Positions 21,357-32,792 of a stretch of DNA of 64,000 nt are shown piece after piece (the stretch's first letter is position 1; each line of letters begins with the position of its first letter). Location: contig BEDY01000001.1 in the NCBI GenBank assembly GCA_002335605.1, positions 620,001 through 684,000 of the forward strand. Reading direction: 5' to 3'. The DNA is from Prillingera fragicola. Taxonomy: Eukaryota > Basidiomycota > Tremellomycetes > Trichosporonales > Trichosporonaceae. Made by a program: the position numbers and the translations under genes. The notes below the pieces were generated by a model. That model was not told the origin of the DNA. It saw only the letters and a list, made by a program, of their open reading frames with translations, and did no database searches.

Positions 21357-23528
21357 ATGGCCGTTCCTTCATCATCTAGGCAGGTTGCAGTGCACCACGT
21401 CGGCCAGCCGGGCCAGCAACAGCAGGTCGTCCAACAACAGCGAAGAGTGATGTCGCCCTACACACCTACGACCGAGGACCTCCGGCTGGGATCGACCAAG
21501 AGCCGACTGCTGCTTGCACTGCGTTCTGGAATTGATAGCGAGGTGGATTGGGCTCTGCCCCGCATGGTGCTGGCCTCGTACGAAAAGCCAGAGTTCCAGC
21601 TCGAGCACATGCTCGACTCGGTGACTGCACTCAGCGAATGGCCTGTTCGTTGGCTCGAGGAGCTCGAGCAAGAGGCTGCGTACATGCAGCTTCTCCGCAA
21701 CGGAGCAGACTCTCCCAAGGCTCGGATGGCTCTCGGCGCCGTGCCTGCATGGTCTCGGAATCCTGCGACTGAGGCGCGGGCAACCTACTCATTGCAGGTT
21801 CTTCGCAACGCGAGCTTCTCAGGCAACAACCCGCGCACCATCTCGCGCACGTCGTTTGTCAAGTACATTTTCCGTTTCTTTAACTTGCCGCACGAGCTCC
21901 TTCTAGAGGTAGCGACCCGCTCGCCTGAACCAATCCAGCATCTCCTCGTCATCATTCGACAGATATACGATTACCTTTTCATTGGGGAGGCCACTTTCAA
22001 ACTGTTGACAGTTGTGCTGCCTCGTCTGGCAATGGACACTCGGGATCTGGGACTTTGGAAACTCATCTTTCCAATTCTCATATCCACTTTCCAGGTGCCT
22101 CAGTTCCCAGCGCCGCCTGATGGCTTCCTCCAGCACATCCTCTACCTCCTCACTCTCAACCCTCCATCGCCACTTCTTGAGCTGGTCCTCGATCTGTTGG
22201 CGACCATGGTTCCGCTGGCGCCACATGCGCGGACCATCCTCTCCGACCACTCTTTCCCCGCGTATCTCAAAACTCTTGTGCAGCTGCTCGAGTACCAGGC
22301 ACGCCCGACCAACGCTGTCTGGGACCCCCAGCCCAGGTGGCGTGCACATGATGCGCCAAACCCTGCTGGTCTCACCGCACAGGCAGAACGTTCAACCCTC
22401 ATGCGCAAGGCCCAGCGCGAGGCGGATCAAGCCAAGATGGAGATGTTTGGAGGACCCGGCGTGCAGCGTGAGGTGGGCTCAACAGCGCCGCAAATCGCAC
22501 CTTCCATCAAGAAGCAACTCTACGTAATGACCGAGCCGAAGCGCTCGATTGCTTGGTGAGTGGCGAGACAACGAGCATGACTGACAGATAGGATGCAGGA
22601 GACGTTTGTGTACAGCTCGTCGGCACAACTGCTGCAAATGACCTTTTGGCACGCGTACCGTGACTTCTTCTCCAACCCTGCCACGCTCGAACAGCTTCTC
22701 AGTGCCTCTGAGGTCATCAAGAACGTGCACGTTGCATTCCCTGCCGCGCAGGCCAAGCTGTGGACGGACGAGAACGGCGATCAGAAGTTTGTAATTGCCG
22801 GCCTGGGCTTCCGCAAGCGCAACGCCGAGGCAGACCGTTACCTCTGCATGTGGAATGGCTGCAACAGCACCCCCGGCTGTGTCAACCCCGGCGAGCTGCT
22901 TGACCACGTCCAGAAGCAGCACCTCGCCACCGGCGCACCCACACAGTGTCTCTGGGGCTCCTGCCGCCACTCACCTTTCAGCATTGGCCACCTCCTAACC
23001 CACCTCCCGCTCGCCGCACCACTACCCGTCCCCGACTCTTTGCCCGTGGACGCCAGCACACCGCTCGACATCCTCTCACACCCCATCATTACGCATCGCG
23101 CGCCGCCCATGCTGGGTCGCAAGCAGCAGCTCCACTTCGTCGCCCAGGTCACGCCGCACGACCAAATGAGAACCCCCACCGGCGTCGCCTTTCTCGCTGC
23201 GCTCACTGTACGCGGTCTCGCGCGCAACCTGCGTCTCGAGGTGGCAGCTGCCCTGCCCGAGGAGGTTGGCATGAGCGACGCCCAGCGTCAGGAGAAGAAG
23301 CGCCATCTCGCTGAAGAGCGCTTTGGTCTCCCCATCCCCGCGAGCGTGCTCCGTGAGGAAGAGGAGGAGGAGGACGAGGCGCGCGGCCTCGCCGAGGCCG
23401 CCATGCCCCCCAACGAGCGTGAGCGGGCGAGGGCGGCGTTCCGTGCCGTCGAGGAGAAGATTATCATCGTCGCCAGTACCAACTTTAGTGGTCTGGGCCA
23501 GTATCTCGGCGACGCTGTTGGGTGGTAG
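21357..23528 (+). CDS. RSC9: Chromatin remodelling complex subunit RSC9 (ARID2-related)
   Basis: Exons: 21357-22555 and 22592-23528; 711 residues. The N-terminal half is a helical repeat region (NLPHELLLEVATRSPEPIQH, FLQHILYLLTLNPPSPLLEL) like the armadillo-type part of Rsc9/ARID2. Residues 485-510 and 519-537 form two zinc-finger-like blocks, C-x4-C...H-x4-H (CMWNGC...DHVQKQH) and C-x4-C...H-x3-H (CLWGSC...GHLLTH), matching the C2H2-type pair known at the C-terminus of this family. No ARID DNA-binding domain is visible at the N-terminus; fungal Rsc9 proteins vary in this. The C-terminal helix has an acidic REEEEEEDEARG patch. Likely nuclear, in the RSC/PBAF-type SWI/SNF complex. Confidence 0.82.
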
Positions 23529-23977
23529 AATACCACACCTTATAGAGCCATGCAGACTATATGCTCATCAGGATCCAGTGGCCAGTGGCGGAGGTCTAAT
23601 AATGCATACAACTATCGTCTCTAGGCCCTAGTGGGTCTACGTGTTCGTTCAATGTCATGGGATGCGACCTTCGGCATGCGGTATTGCTCGAAAGCGCAGT
23701 GTGCAAACTCCAGCGGAGGAGCGCGATGCAGGATGGGACCGGTCATGATTAACCGGGACTAATGCTGATTTGGGATGATGTGTGCCTGTTGGGCATGGGT
23801 GGCGGTGAGCGATGCAAGGCCGAGTGCATGCTGATGGCTTTGGCGGTAATGGAGACGTCGCCCCGTGGGCCCGTTGGTGATGCCGGGAGGACTGCTCTAC
23901 GTTGGCGGAAGGAAGGAAGGAAGGAAGGAAGGCCGGGACTTTCCGCACCTAGGCGTGCGGATGGGTACCCAGACAAT
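23529..23977. other. Convergent 3' intergenic region with (GGAA)6 microsatellite
   Basis: This 449-base region between convergent genes has no credible open frame. It contains the perfect tetranucleotide repeat annotated separately. Confidence 0.55.
23907..23930. repeat. (GGAA)6 microsatellite
   Basis: Six perfect GGAA units followed by GG. A likely length-variable marker between strains. Confidence 0.95.
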
Positions 23978-24436
23978 CTAGTGACGACTGTCGTGCTCCT
24001 CGTCCTCCTCGACGGGCGCGAGGGCCTCACACCTGCGAGCATTCGTGTTGCGCCGTCCGCGGCCGCTGGGAGGGCACGCGGGTTTGGCGCTCACGGGCGA
24101 AGATGGTGGTGCCGCACTAGAGATTTCGGTGGTGGGGCTGCAGGGCTGACGTGCTGCGGTTTGCGCGTTGGGCGCGGCGGCGGCGGCGCAGGCAATCGCG
24201 CTGTCTGTCGGTGGCGAGTTGTTGATGCTGCTGCCCATACTGCTCAGGCTGGTGGAGGAGTAGTCGGAGAGGGAAATGTTGAGAATGCCAGTGGTTGTGT
24301 AGAGGGCCGTGTTGTAGACGCACGAGTCATCGTCGTCGTCGTCGTAGGGCAGACTCTTCTTTGCCGCGCGCGGCGAGGTGGCCTTGTCGTCGCGGTTGAC
24401 ACCAAAGAGCGACTTGAGTTTGAACTTGTAGCTCAT
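23978..24436 (-). CDS. Small low-complexity protein of unknown function
   Basis: A single exon of 152 codons after the ATG at 24436. The start MSYKFKLKSLFGVNRDDKAT is followed by a DDDDDD acidic run, then TTTGILNISLSDYSSTSLSS and a long Ser/Pro/Ala-rich part ending EALAPVEEDEEHDSRH. I do not recognise a family. No signal peptide or membrane segment is visible. The frame is G/C-rich at third positions and has a short hydrophobic-basic N-terminal motif, which favour a real gene, but homology would be needed to prove it. Convergent with RSC9. Confidence 0.5.
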   Translation of the reverse strand: MSYKFKLKSLFGVNRDDKATSPRAAKKSLPYDDDDDDSCVYNTALYTTTGILNISLSDYSSTSLSSMGSSINNSPPTDSAIACAAAAAPNAQTAARQPCSPTTEISSAAPPSSPVSAKPACPPSGRGRRNTNARRCEALAPVEEDEEHDSRH

Positions 24437-26128
24437 GATGCTGGAAGAGGATGTGTAATGAAGACGTACAGTTGAGTGGAGAGAAGCAAGAAAGAGGTGG
24501 TGGAGTCTTGTGCAAGGACAGGCCTGCGAGCGCCAAGAATGCCAGTTTGTGTGGCGGCACAATGCCCTCTTCTGCATCCAGCCCTGAACTGTGGGTAAAC
24601 CAGGGAAAACTGCCCAAGGGCTGTCGATCGAGCCTCTGGGTTGATCTGCAGTTTGGGGACATTGGCCAATCACTGTCGCTTAAAATACTCCCGCCTTCCG
24701 TGGGCCCCACTGACCCCGCCCTCGGATCCTGGGATCCTGGGACTCTGGGACTGGGCTCTGCTCTGCTCCCGCCTCTAACCGCACACTTAGCAGTTTGGCG
24801 GCAACTTGGGCAACAATGCTAGACGCTGGGTGATGACTTTGGGCATGACTTGCAGTGGCTCCCCTCACACTCAAAGTGAATGCAGCTTGAACAGCTCATG
24901 CAGTCTCCTGTTTGACACAGACACTACTAGCGTAACAGCGGGTTCCTTCGGACACCCTTGCAACATGCAGGAGAAAAAGATACCCCGCCCGGGAGGCGCT
25001 CGACCTCTGGTTGGGTAGTCGACGTGGCCCCGCAGATGATCGTATGTGGCGTGATGCAAGCCGCCTGAAGGCCTGAAGTGACTTTGCGGTCGGAAGCATG
25101 CGATAGGCCCAACAGCGTGCGGGCGAGTGTAGCTCAGCGCTCAGCCACGACCGAGGGCACAGGCAGCTACAGCAGGTAGCAGCAGACACAGTGGCATGAC
25201 TGCCACAAGCCTTTGAGTGGTGGACAGATTTACTCCCGCTCGGTGATGGGCTGGCTGGGCTGGCTGCGCCCTGGGTGGAAGGTGCCCAAAGATGTTTACT
25301 CGTATGAGGGCGGATGGCGGACAGTCGACCCCGCTGCCAGCTCTGAGAGCTGGGCAGCTCGATTCACATATCGAGCGCTCTTCCAAGGAGGCACTCGAGG
25401 TATCAATCGGGCTCGGGGCCAGCGACGCGCGTCCTCATAGGTCGAGGCGATCTTCGAGCGCGCCTGTTGCCTCGCTGGCGACGGACACTGTGGCACCGGA
25501 GACCCATAGGTGTAGAGGTTTTCACCACCGCACGAGTCGCCGCCGACCTACAACAGCTGAAAGAAGACAAGAGAATGGGAGAGAGTACAACGAAGAAACC
25601 CACAGTGATACCCAGGATATGTACACGTCTCGGCGTCATCGCAGGGACGCCGCTGCGCTGCGGTGGTACGGCTCGGTGGGTTTTGCGGCCGCCGGCTAAT
25701 CATCTTGTCATTTGTGTGACAAGATTAGTCCACGCACCTGGCCGTTAGTGCGTGCGATGCATGGTGTGGTCGGGTGTGTAGCGGCCTTGCGGGATGTGCT
25801 CTCTGGCTGCAAGGGTGTATCACTGTCCCGCTTGCGTCCATCATTGGGCCAAGTATAGTCGATATGGCAGGGCAGGATGATCAGTGTAGCTGGCTGGGTT
25901 CGAGGTACGTAGGCTGCTACTACGACGTGAGCGACACCACCACTACTGCGGACTGTCTTGCAGCCTATCTCGTCCAGGACACCATTTTGACACAGTGCAT
26001 AATATCTCACACGAAATGTCAAATGGTATGCCGCAGCATCATGGCTCCTGCCGTCGCTGCCTCCACTACACTTCCCTCCACATTATCTCGTATCATCTCG
26101 TATCTCACAGCCCGTCTCGTGAGGCCGA
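24437..26128. other. 1.7 kb intergenic region without recognised gene
   Basis: Several short open frames occur on both strands, but none has domain features, codon bias like the neighbours or sensible introns. A tandem GGATCCTG motif near 24724-24740 and a perfect 9-base hairpin at 25702-25725 are the only structures noticed. It probably holds the promoter of the small unknown gene and the 3' region of the TMEM50 gene. Confidence 0.5.
25702..25725. other. Perfect 9-bp hairpin in intergenic DNA
   Basis: ATCTTGTCA and TGACAAGAT are exact reverse complements around a 6-base loop TTTGTG. It is not next to a recognised coding end, and its role is unknown. Confidence 0.7.
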
Positions 26129-27166
26129 TTAAACAGTGAGCTGGTACTCGTACTCGTCCGTGCCGCTCTGCGAGATCCAGAGAATCATAGCTCTGCGTAG
26201 TGTCAGACACCGTCTACGAGCGCCGACCGGTTTAGGCACTCACGACATCATGGTTCCGGCGTTCATGCCTACGTTGGCGGCGCCATAGTAGGTGTATCCG
26301 GGGTGATCCCGGATGTACTTGAGGATGAGAACGGTCTGGTTCCGGTAAGCTCTGAGGCAATGCGACGTCCTGTTCCAATGAGGAGACTCACAAGACTTCC
26401 AGCGAGACCACCGGCCATCATCGCGACACCTATGAAGAGGACAACACGCGCACGCCACGCGGCGGGACCGTCGCTACCCCACGAGTCACCCGAGAACGCC
26501 GAAGCAAGGTGCGTCTTGTCGAGGAGCGCGCACACGAGGAAACCCACTGTTCGGTCAGTAACGCACCACCATTAGTCTGGGTCTGCCTGAAGCGAGACAG
26601 CCGGAGATAGGTCACTCACAAGTCGAGATGATGGCCGGGATCCAGTCCACAAAGGTAATGTGAGGAATCTCGTCATTAGGAGCATCGTCAGGGGGAGTAG
26701 AGTGCTTTGAGATGGTTGCGGCGTCAATCATCAGGAAGTACGACAGGGTGAACTAGATATCCCGTCAGAGATGCTTCTCGGAATGAACTCGTAGGCACTC
26801 ACGAGAGCACCCGACGCATAAGTCCCCACCGACCGGGCCTTGGGTCCGATGTCGATATGGGGGAGGTTGAAGCGGAACACACGCCTTGGGTCGTAGGTCG
26901 ACTGGGATTGTTAGCGGTGACCATGAAGCAATGCTGCTGGGGTGTAGCTGGAGCTCGGTGTCGCTGTCGTAATGGCAGGCTTAGATAACAGCTCGCCAGC
27001 TCCCCCCCGTCTCACTCTCTGTACGCACTCGTGGGATGGACATGCTGGCGGATGGATGCTGGGAGACAACAGGATGCACAGGACTTGGCTCGAAATGAGC
27101 CAGCATCGTCATACGCACCTGCGAGCCGGGGGCATTCTGCTGGGTGGCGTCAAAATTACGTAACAT
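26129..27166 (-). CDS. VPS68: TMEM50/Vps68 (UPF0220) four-helix membrane protein
   Basis: Exons on the minus strand: 27166-27119, 26901-26803, 26752-26620, 26546-26392, 26335-26244, 26192-26129; 196 residues, normal for the family. The protein runs MLRNFDATQQNAPGSQ, then FNLPHIDIGPKARSVGTYAS, a first membrane segment FTLSYFLMIDAAT, an insert with PPDDAPNDE, HITFVDWIPAIISTLGFLVC, the signature ARVVLFIGVAMMAGGLAGSL and the last helix YYGAANVGMNAGTMM before EYEYQLTV. Yeast Vps68 acts with Vps55 in traffic out of late endosomes; VPS26 elsewhere in this window serves the same organelle. The first intron (217 bases) is the longest. Divergent from EXO1, 134 bases away. Confidence 0.9.
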
Positions 27167-27300
27167 GCTCTCTCAATGTTGACGGAGCGCGACTGCCTTT
27201 CACCCTTAGTTGCCTCCCGTTCCCAACATCACAATCCACCTCTCCCCCAACGACCAGTTCAACTTTATCGCCATCGCCGAGGAGGGCGCCATTTCTCAGT

Positions 27301-29903
27301 ATGGGTATCCAGGGCTTGCTGCCTCTCCTCAAGGAGATTCAGGTGTCCGGAAACATTGCCGACTTTCGAGGTAAACGGTGAGTCGGGCGGCGCGTCGCGC
27401 AAGCGTGGGCATGGGACAGGGTCGCCGCCAGTGCTGACCGACCACAGACTCGCTGTGGATGCCTACGTGTGGCTTCACAAGGGTGCATTTGGATGTGCTG
27501 AAGAGCTTGTGAAGGGCAAGAAGACGACAAAGTGAGTGTCGCGACGTGTACAAAGCACTAACAACAGGTTTGTCGATTATGCAATGTACCGAGTGAGAAT
27601 GCTGCGATACCACGGTATCACGCCGTACATCGTGTTTGATGGCGGCCCACTGCCCGCCAAACAGGGAACAGAAGATTCTCGAGCAAAGTGAGTTGTTGTT
27701 GCGTTGTCGTCACTCGACGCGTCCACTCGCTGACACCCAAGATCACGCGCCGACCACCTCTCGCGTGCACAGGCATTCGAGGCCCAGGGTCGGGCAAAGG
27801 ACGCGCGCGACTGTTACACAAAGTGTTTGGATATTACACCAGAGATGGCGTACCAGTTTATCAAAGCGCTGCGAGCCGAGTCGGTCGACTATGTGGTAGC
27901 GCCGTACGAGGCAGACGCGCAGTTGTGCTACCTCGAGCGTGAAGGGTATGTCGACGGCATCATCACCGAGGACTCGGATCTGCTCGTGTTTGGTTGCAAG
28001 CTGGTGATCTTCAAGCTCGAAAAGGATGGATCATGTGTCAGCGTTGAGCGTAGCAAGCTTGCTACTGTGCGCGACCTGCCCATGCATGGCTGGACCGATG
28101 TGCAGTTCAGGCGAATGGCCGTGAGTGGAAGGAATTTCGGCGGGATGCTGACTGTACAGATGCTGTCTGGTTGTGACTACCTCCCTTCAATCAACGGCAT
28201 CGGCCTGAAGAAGGCTCATCGTATGCTGCGGCGATTCAAAACAGTGGAAAAGGTGTGTTCTCTGGCACGTCGCCAATGCTGACGATCAGCTTCTGCAATC
28301 CATCCGGCTTGACGGTTCTCACGAGATTCCTGAGAACTATGCGGCCGACTTTGCTCAGGCCGAGCTTGCCTTTGTCTACCAGCGTGTCTTCTGTCCCGAA
28401 AGGCAACGTCTCGTACCTCTGACCAACTTTCCTGACGAGGGACTAGAAGAGCAGGATGAGAAGTGGGTCGGCTTGGACGTCGACACTGAGATTGCGCAAG
28501 GCATGTCGAAAGGGGACTTGCACCCAGCAACTCGAGTGCCCATCGAAGACCTCTGGCCCAATTTCAACCCAGAGGCTGGCAAGCCGTCAAATGCTCCTGG
28601 ACTGACCGAGGGAACCGTTCCAAAGGGCAAGGGCACGTTGGACGGCTTTGTCACTCGGGTCAAGCGGACCAAGTCAACTCCTGCCGTTCACGAGCCAATC
28701 GGCAAGCCCGCCTCGGGACCTACACGGCTCTCAGACCTGCCAAGCAACGCATTGGGACGACGCGCCTCGGAGCCAAGTCCCCAGCGAACCGGGCTCAAGC
28801 GGAGCAAGTTCTTTTCGAATGCCCCGCCCGAGCTGCCACCTCTTGGAGAGCCAGAGGAAGAGTTCGACCTCGAATGGGAGGAGTCGGACGACGTCGAGTC
28901 ACAGTCGCAGGGAGGTCCCAAGCTAGCTTCTCCAGAACACGTCCGCTCTCCGTCACCATTCGTGTCAACCATGCACCCCACACCTCACGCTACGCCTCTT
29001 CCCATAGCCCAGGGCGATGGTGACATACCCATCACGTCGCCAGTATCTGTCGTCTCCGGTTTCTCATCGCCCCCGGGATCAACACCTCCGCGAGCTCCCA
29101 AGAACAATCGTCGCCGCTCAGAGCCGTCCCCATCTCCAACGCCACCTGCGCGTGTTCTCGTCGCTGCGTCGTCTCAGATTGGCTTTGCCACACAGGCCAC
29201 TGCCGTCACAACCGTGCGCTGCTTAACTGAGGCCACGTCCACAGAGAGCTTTCCGTCGCCCACAGCAACGCCAGTGCGTCACTCTCGCAAGCTCAGCCGT
29301 ATGACCAGCATTCTAGAGCCCCAACGTGCACTGGGTGAACGCTCCAGTGACTCGGTAGCGGACGAAGATATTGTCACGCCGTCTGGAAATCCGCCGCCGC
29401 TGCCACCCCTTAAGCGCAAGCGGGAGCCGGTAAAGGTTGAACGGGGCGACGACGAGGAGGACCTGGAAGAGGCCAAGCGTGAAGCGCGTGCTCGCGCTGT
29501 GGCCGAGGGGTGGAAGGCCAAGTACGCTCTCGGTGCCGCGCTCAGCAGCTCTCCAGCGCGTGTGCCTCTGGATCGCAAACCGGCGCTCCCGCGATCGGCG
29601 ACTCGTGTGGCGCTGGCTCCTCGTCAGCTCAACATTCAGTCACCTGCTCCTGTGCGTCCTGCTGACAAGGGTGTGAGCGCTGCGAATCTCATGAAGACGG
29701 ATGTTGTCACGGAGGAGACCATTGACGATGCGAAAGGCTGCCACAGTCTTCCGGCCCAGCCACGCATCCGTGTCCACGTTAAGGCGCCAAAGAAAGTTGA
29801 GAGCCCCGCTCCTGTGGCGGCAGCTGCAGTTTCGACGAATCCCCATGGCTTGTCTTGGTCCGCCCTGGAGCGATTCCGTTTCACGCGTACACCCCGCGTT
29901 TGA
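27301..29903 (+). CDS. EXO1: Exonuclease 1 (Rad2/XPG family)
   Basis: Exons: 27301-27377, 27448-27531, 27568-27687, 27742-28120, 28160-28252, 28290-29903; 788 residues. The N-terminal nuclease part starts MGIQGLLPLLKEI and keeps the metal-binding acidic residues: D30 in LAVDAYVWLHKGA, D78 in VFDGG, the AESVDYVVAPYEADAQLCYL block, EDSDLLVFGC and the helix-hairpin region MLSGCDYLPSINGIGLKKAH. The second half is disordered and Pro/Ser-rich. Residues 422-426 are RSKFF, matching the MLH1-interacting MIP-box [RK]SK[YF]F found in yeast Exo1. EXO1 is a 5'-3' exonuclease in mismatch repair, DNA-end resection and meiotic crossing-over. Confidence 0.95.
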
Positions 29904-30251
29904 GAGCGTCTGGGCCCAGTAGGAGAGCGGGGTATACTTCTTGATGCGTTCTCTTGACACGCTCAGCGCTTCTTGCATGCGCTCCTGTACCAATAGCAGA
30001 GTACCCTGTAGTCATAGTCAATAGCATTCAACCACATGTATGGCATGCACTGCCCTCTTTGTCAGTAGAGCCAGGAAAAGAGTCCATGAATGTAGGCATC
30101 GCACACTGCATCTGCCCATGTGGCCGGGCCCGTCCCGGCCGTCCGCTGATCTACATGCTGTGAGTGGTGTCGCACCGTACCGTATGGGTACGGTGGTCGA
30201 GATGGATGTCGTCTGCTCTCGTTTCGCCTCTTTGCTGCGGTTCTCACCCAA
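29904..30251. other. Convergent 3' intergenic region
   Basis: These 348 bases between EXO1 and the next minus-strand gene show no gene or structure beyond expected 3' untranslated sequence. Confidence 0.55.
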
Positions 30252-30886
30252 TTAAGCCTGGGCAGCAGCAGCACGACTCTGCCTAGCAGCCTGGCGGGCA
30301 GCCTCGGCATTGGCTTCAACACGGGCGGCAGTGGCAGCACGCTTCTCCTTCTGGGCACGCTGGGCCTCCTCGACACGGCTGCGCTTGGCGAGACGACGGG
30401 CCGCAAGAGCCTCGGCGCGCTCAGCCGAGACCTCCACAAACTTCTGATCGGCGGCAGCAATTGCTTGCTGGGTAGACTTGTCGAGCTGGCTGGAGGGGAC
30501 CTCAACCCACGAGAGCTTGAGGCCGCCGGGAATGGCCGAGGCGGGGCTGGCGCGGGGCTGGACGAGCTTGCCTGTTGGTGGAATACGAACGGACGAAAAG
30601 TATCGAGTGTAACAGCCAAGGGAGCCACCGGAAAGACGCACACGGTCAGTGCTAATACTCCTTAGTTGCACAAATGCTACGCACCCTTCCAGAAAAGCTG
30701 TCCCCATGCCTTGCCACCGGCGCGGAGAACCTCTGCGTCGCTCGGCGAAGGACGGAACTTGAGGTTTGACCTGGTGACCTTGTAGAACGAGTTGGCGGGC
30801 CACTTGGTGGGGCGAACAAGCGCAGATGCTCCCTCCTTGGGAAGAGTCGAGAGGAGGTGAGCGAGCTTGTATGCTGGGGGCTTCAT
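30252..30886 (-). CDS. Basic Ala/Arg-rich protein, unknown (possibly organellar)
   Basis: Exons on the minus strand: 30886-30685 and 30571-30252, joined over a 113-base intron (donor GTGCGT, acceptor CCAACAG); 173 residues. The N-terminal half reads MKPPAYKLAHLLSTLPKEGA, VRPTKWPANSFYKVTR and GGKAWGQLFWKGKLVQPRAS. The second half is a long Ala/Arg/Glu helix, probably a coiled coil (ARRLAKRSRVEEAQRAQKEK). The size, charge and helix-rich tail resemble mitochondrial ribosomal proteins, but I cannot name a family. The second exon's frame stays open through part of the intron, so the acceptor is less certain than elsewhere, although only this joining keeps the frame. Confidence 0.7.
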
Positions 30887-31138
30887 GTGGGGCAGAGTGG
30901 TGTAGAAGGGTAAGGTGAGATGAGCAAAGTCGAGAGACGTCGAGGTTTCGAAAAACCCCGCCAGGAACAGATTTGAACTATATTGATAATGCGATTAGAA
31001 ACTTGTTCGTAATGAATATTATACCGTTCTTATCAGTGATGCCCTTTTAATGACACGTCATACTAGCAGGGGGTGAGACTGCAAACAAGCCGTTCCTTGA
31101 TCCACCTGATCATGTTTCGTCCACACAACTCACCAACA

Positions 31139-32700
31139 ATGCCTCTTGCACGAACACCGCCGCTAAAGGCGCCTTCTGTGCAACGCAGGGAGGACACCTT
31201 TGCGCCATCGCAAGCATTTCTTCCTCAAAATCCTGGCGTCCGTCGTACGCCACCCCCAGGAAGGGATTCTCCTCACGCCGGCTCGCCACCAGTACCTGCT
31301 CTCGCGCGCTCCCTGGGTGCTGGCGGACGTGCACCACCCGAAGATGACTCGGAGATGGATATTGATGAGGGATTGCTGCCAACTCCCGAGAAAATTGCTG
31401 CTCCACCAAGAGATGACAGGCCGATAAGGCCAGCTGCAGCCGTGGCAGATGCCGTAGGCGATCAGTCACCAATTCCTGTGGTCGATGATGGACCTGGAAC
31501 CCCACCTCGTGCCCCAGCCATAAATCCAGCAACTGGAGTACCCCGCACTCCGGCTCGCACACCGCGACGAGCGAGCCGAGCTGCGCGTGCGTCAATGCTG
31601 GCTGTGCACTCGCCGTCACCAGAGCCAATTCGCATCCCATCCCCACCCATCCGTCCTGCCCGCGCATTTTCTCGCGAGCCCTCTCTAGGCGCATCCCGCG
31701 CTCGATCACAATCACCGGCACGGCTGCATGAACGTGAGCTTTCACACGGGCCGCCCCGTCCGCCGTCACCGGAAATGCCAGTGGCTGGACCGTCGACTGC
31801 CCACCCTCCAGTGACGCCGTCAAGGCGGCAGTCGCGCACTGCTCGTACGCCCGCGAAGACTCCAGCAGAGGTGCTGGCTCAGCCCGCCGTGCCTATTGCA
31901 GACGCAGATGAGGCTGGTTACGGAAAGTACTACGAGGCTCTGGTGCGCACATTGCGGATAAACGCTATCGACCGCGGCTTGGGAAAGCTCTCGTGAGTAC
32001 ACGGCGGAGGTGACCGAGCGAGAAGCTAACAAACAGGCTCGAGCACATGCGCGAGTGCTTTCCCCTTTTGGAAGCTGAGAATCGCGAAACGCTCGCCAAT
32101 GTGTGGAGCACCATGTCGTTCAGGTTGCGTGCAGATGTGCTGGTGAGTTGTTGAATGCGCATAGGTCAGAACTGACTTGATCCAGCAAGGAGCATATGAG
32201 CTACTGGACGACTACAAGGTGCCCAAGCGTCTTCTGCAGTACGCAAGCATCATTGAGGATGCCAAGGCGTGGGAGGAAGAGCACCCAGGGGAAGCAAGAC
32301 CAGATGCGTGGCGGCCAGATCTCACTCCTGCCATCATTTCAACGGGCACCAACCTGGAAGTCTACGACGACGCATGGGCTAGTCTGCGCGAGACGTACAC
32401 CGAGGTGAGCCGACAGCTGTTTATTGAACATGAGCTGACGTCCGCAGTTATCGCAGGAGTGTGGTGAACGATACGCGCGAGTTAAGGCGAAGCGTGCGCA
32501 GCTTGCCGCTATGGACAACGGTGTCTCTGACAGTGTCGTCGAGCTTGCCAAGGTGAGCCCTTGTCACATACTCTAACTCTGGATTTGTGCTAACATGTCA
32601 GACGAACGAACTGCTCAAGGACTTCCCCAGCGCCGAGATGATGAATTGGGCCGAGTCAATGGAGACGAATTTGGGACGACACCCCGACCCGCCGTCGTAA
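31139..32700 (+). CDS. NNF1: Kinetochore MIND-complex protein Nnf1-like
   Basis: Exons: 31139-31992, 32037-32142, 32186-32404, 32448-32552, 32602-32700; 460 residues. The first 270 residues are disordered and rich in Pro/Arg/Ser, with many SP and TP sites for cyclin-dependent kinases. The C-terminal part has the Nnf1 layout: YYEALVRTLRINAIDRGL, CFPLLEAENRETLANVWSTM, GAYELLDDYKVPKRLLQYAS, then helices ending FPSAEMMNWAESME. Nnf1 joins Mtw1/Dsn1/Nsl1 to link centromere and microtubule-binding complexes. Basidiomycete Nnf1 proteins are divergent, so the name is a moderate-confidence inference. The start at 31139 (AACAATGCC context) is preferred over the in-frame ATG at 31112. Confidence 0.68.
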
Positions 32701-32792
32701 CTATTATAATCCGAGTGTCACGAGGAGGGGTGTCAGGGACGAGATCGTACATGCATTAGTGTATCATTATGAACAAATTGTCCAAGCCGGGC

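Noticed and set aside
25403..25639. Minus-strand frame with a hydrophobic N-terminal stretch
   Set aside because: No conserved features, Arg-rich remainder, overlapped by equal-sized frames on the other strand.
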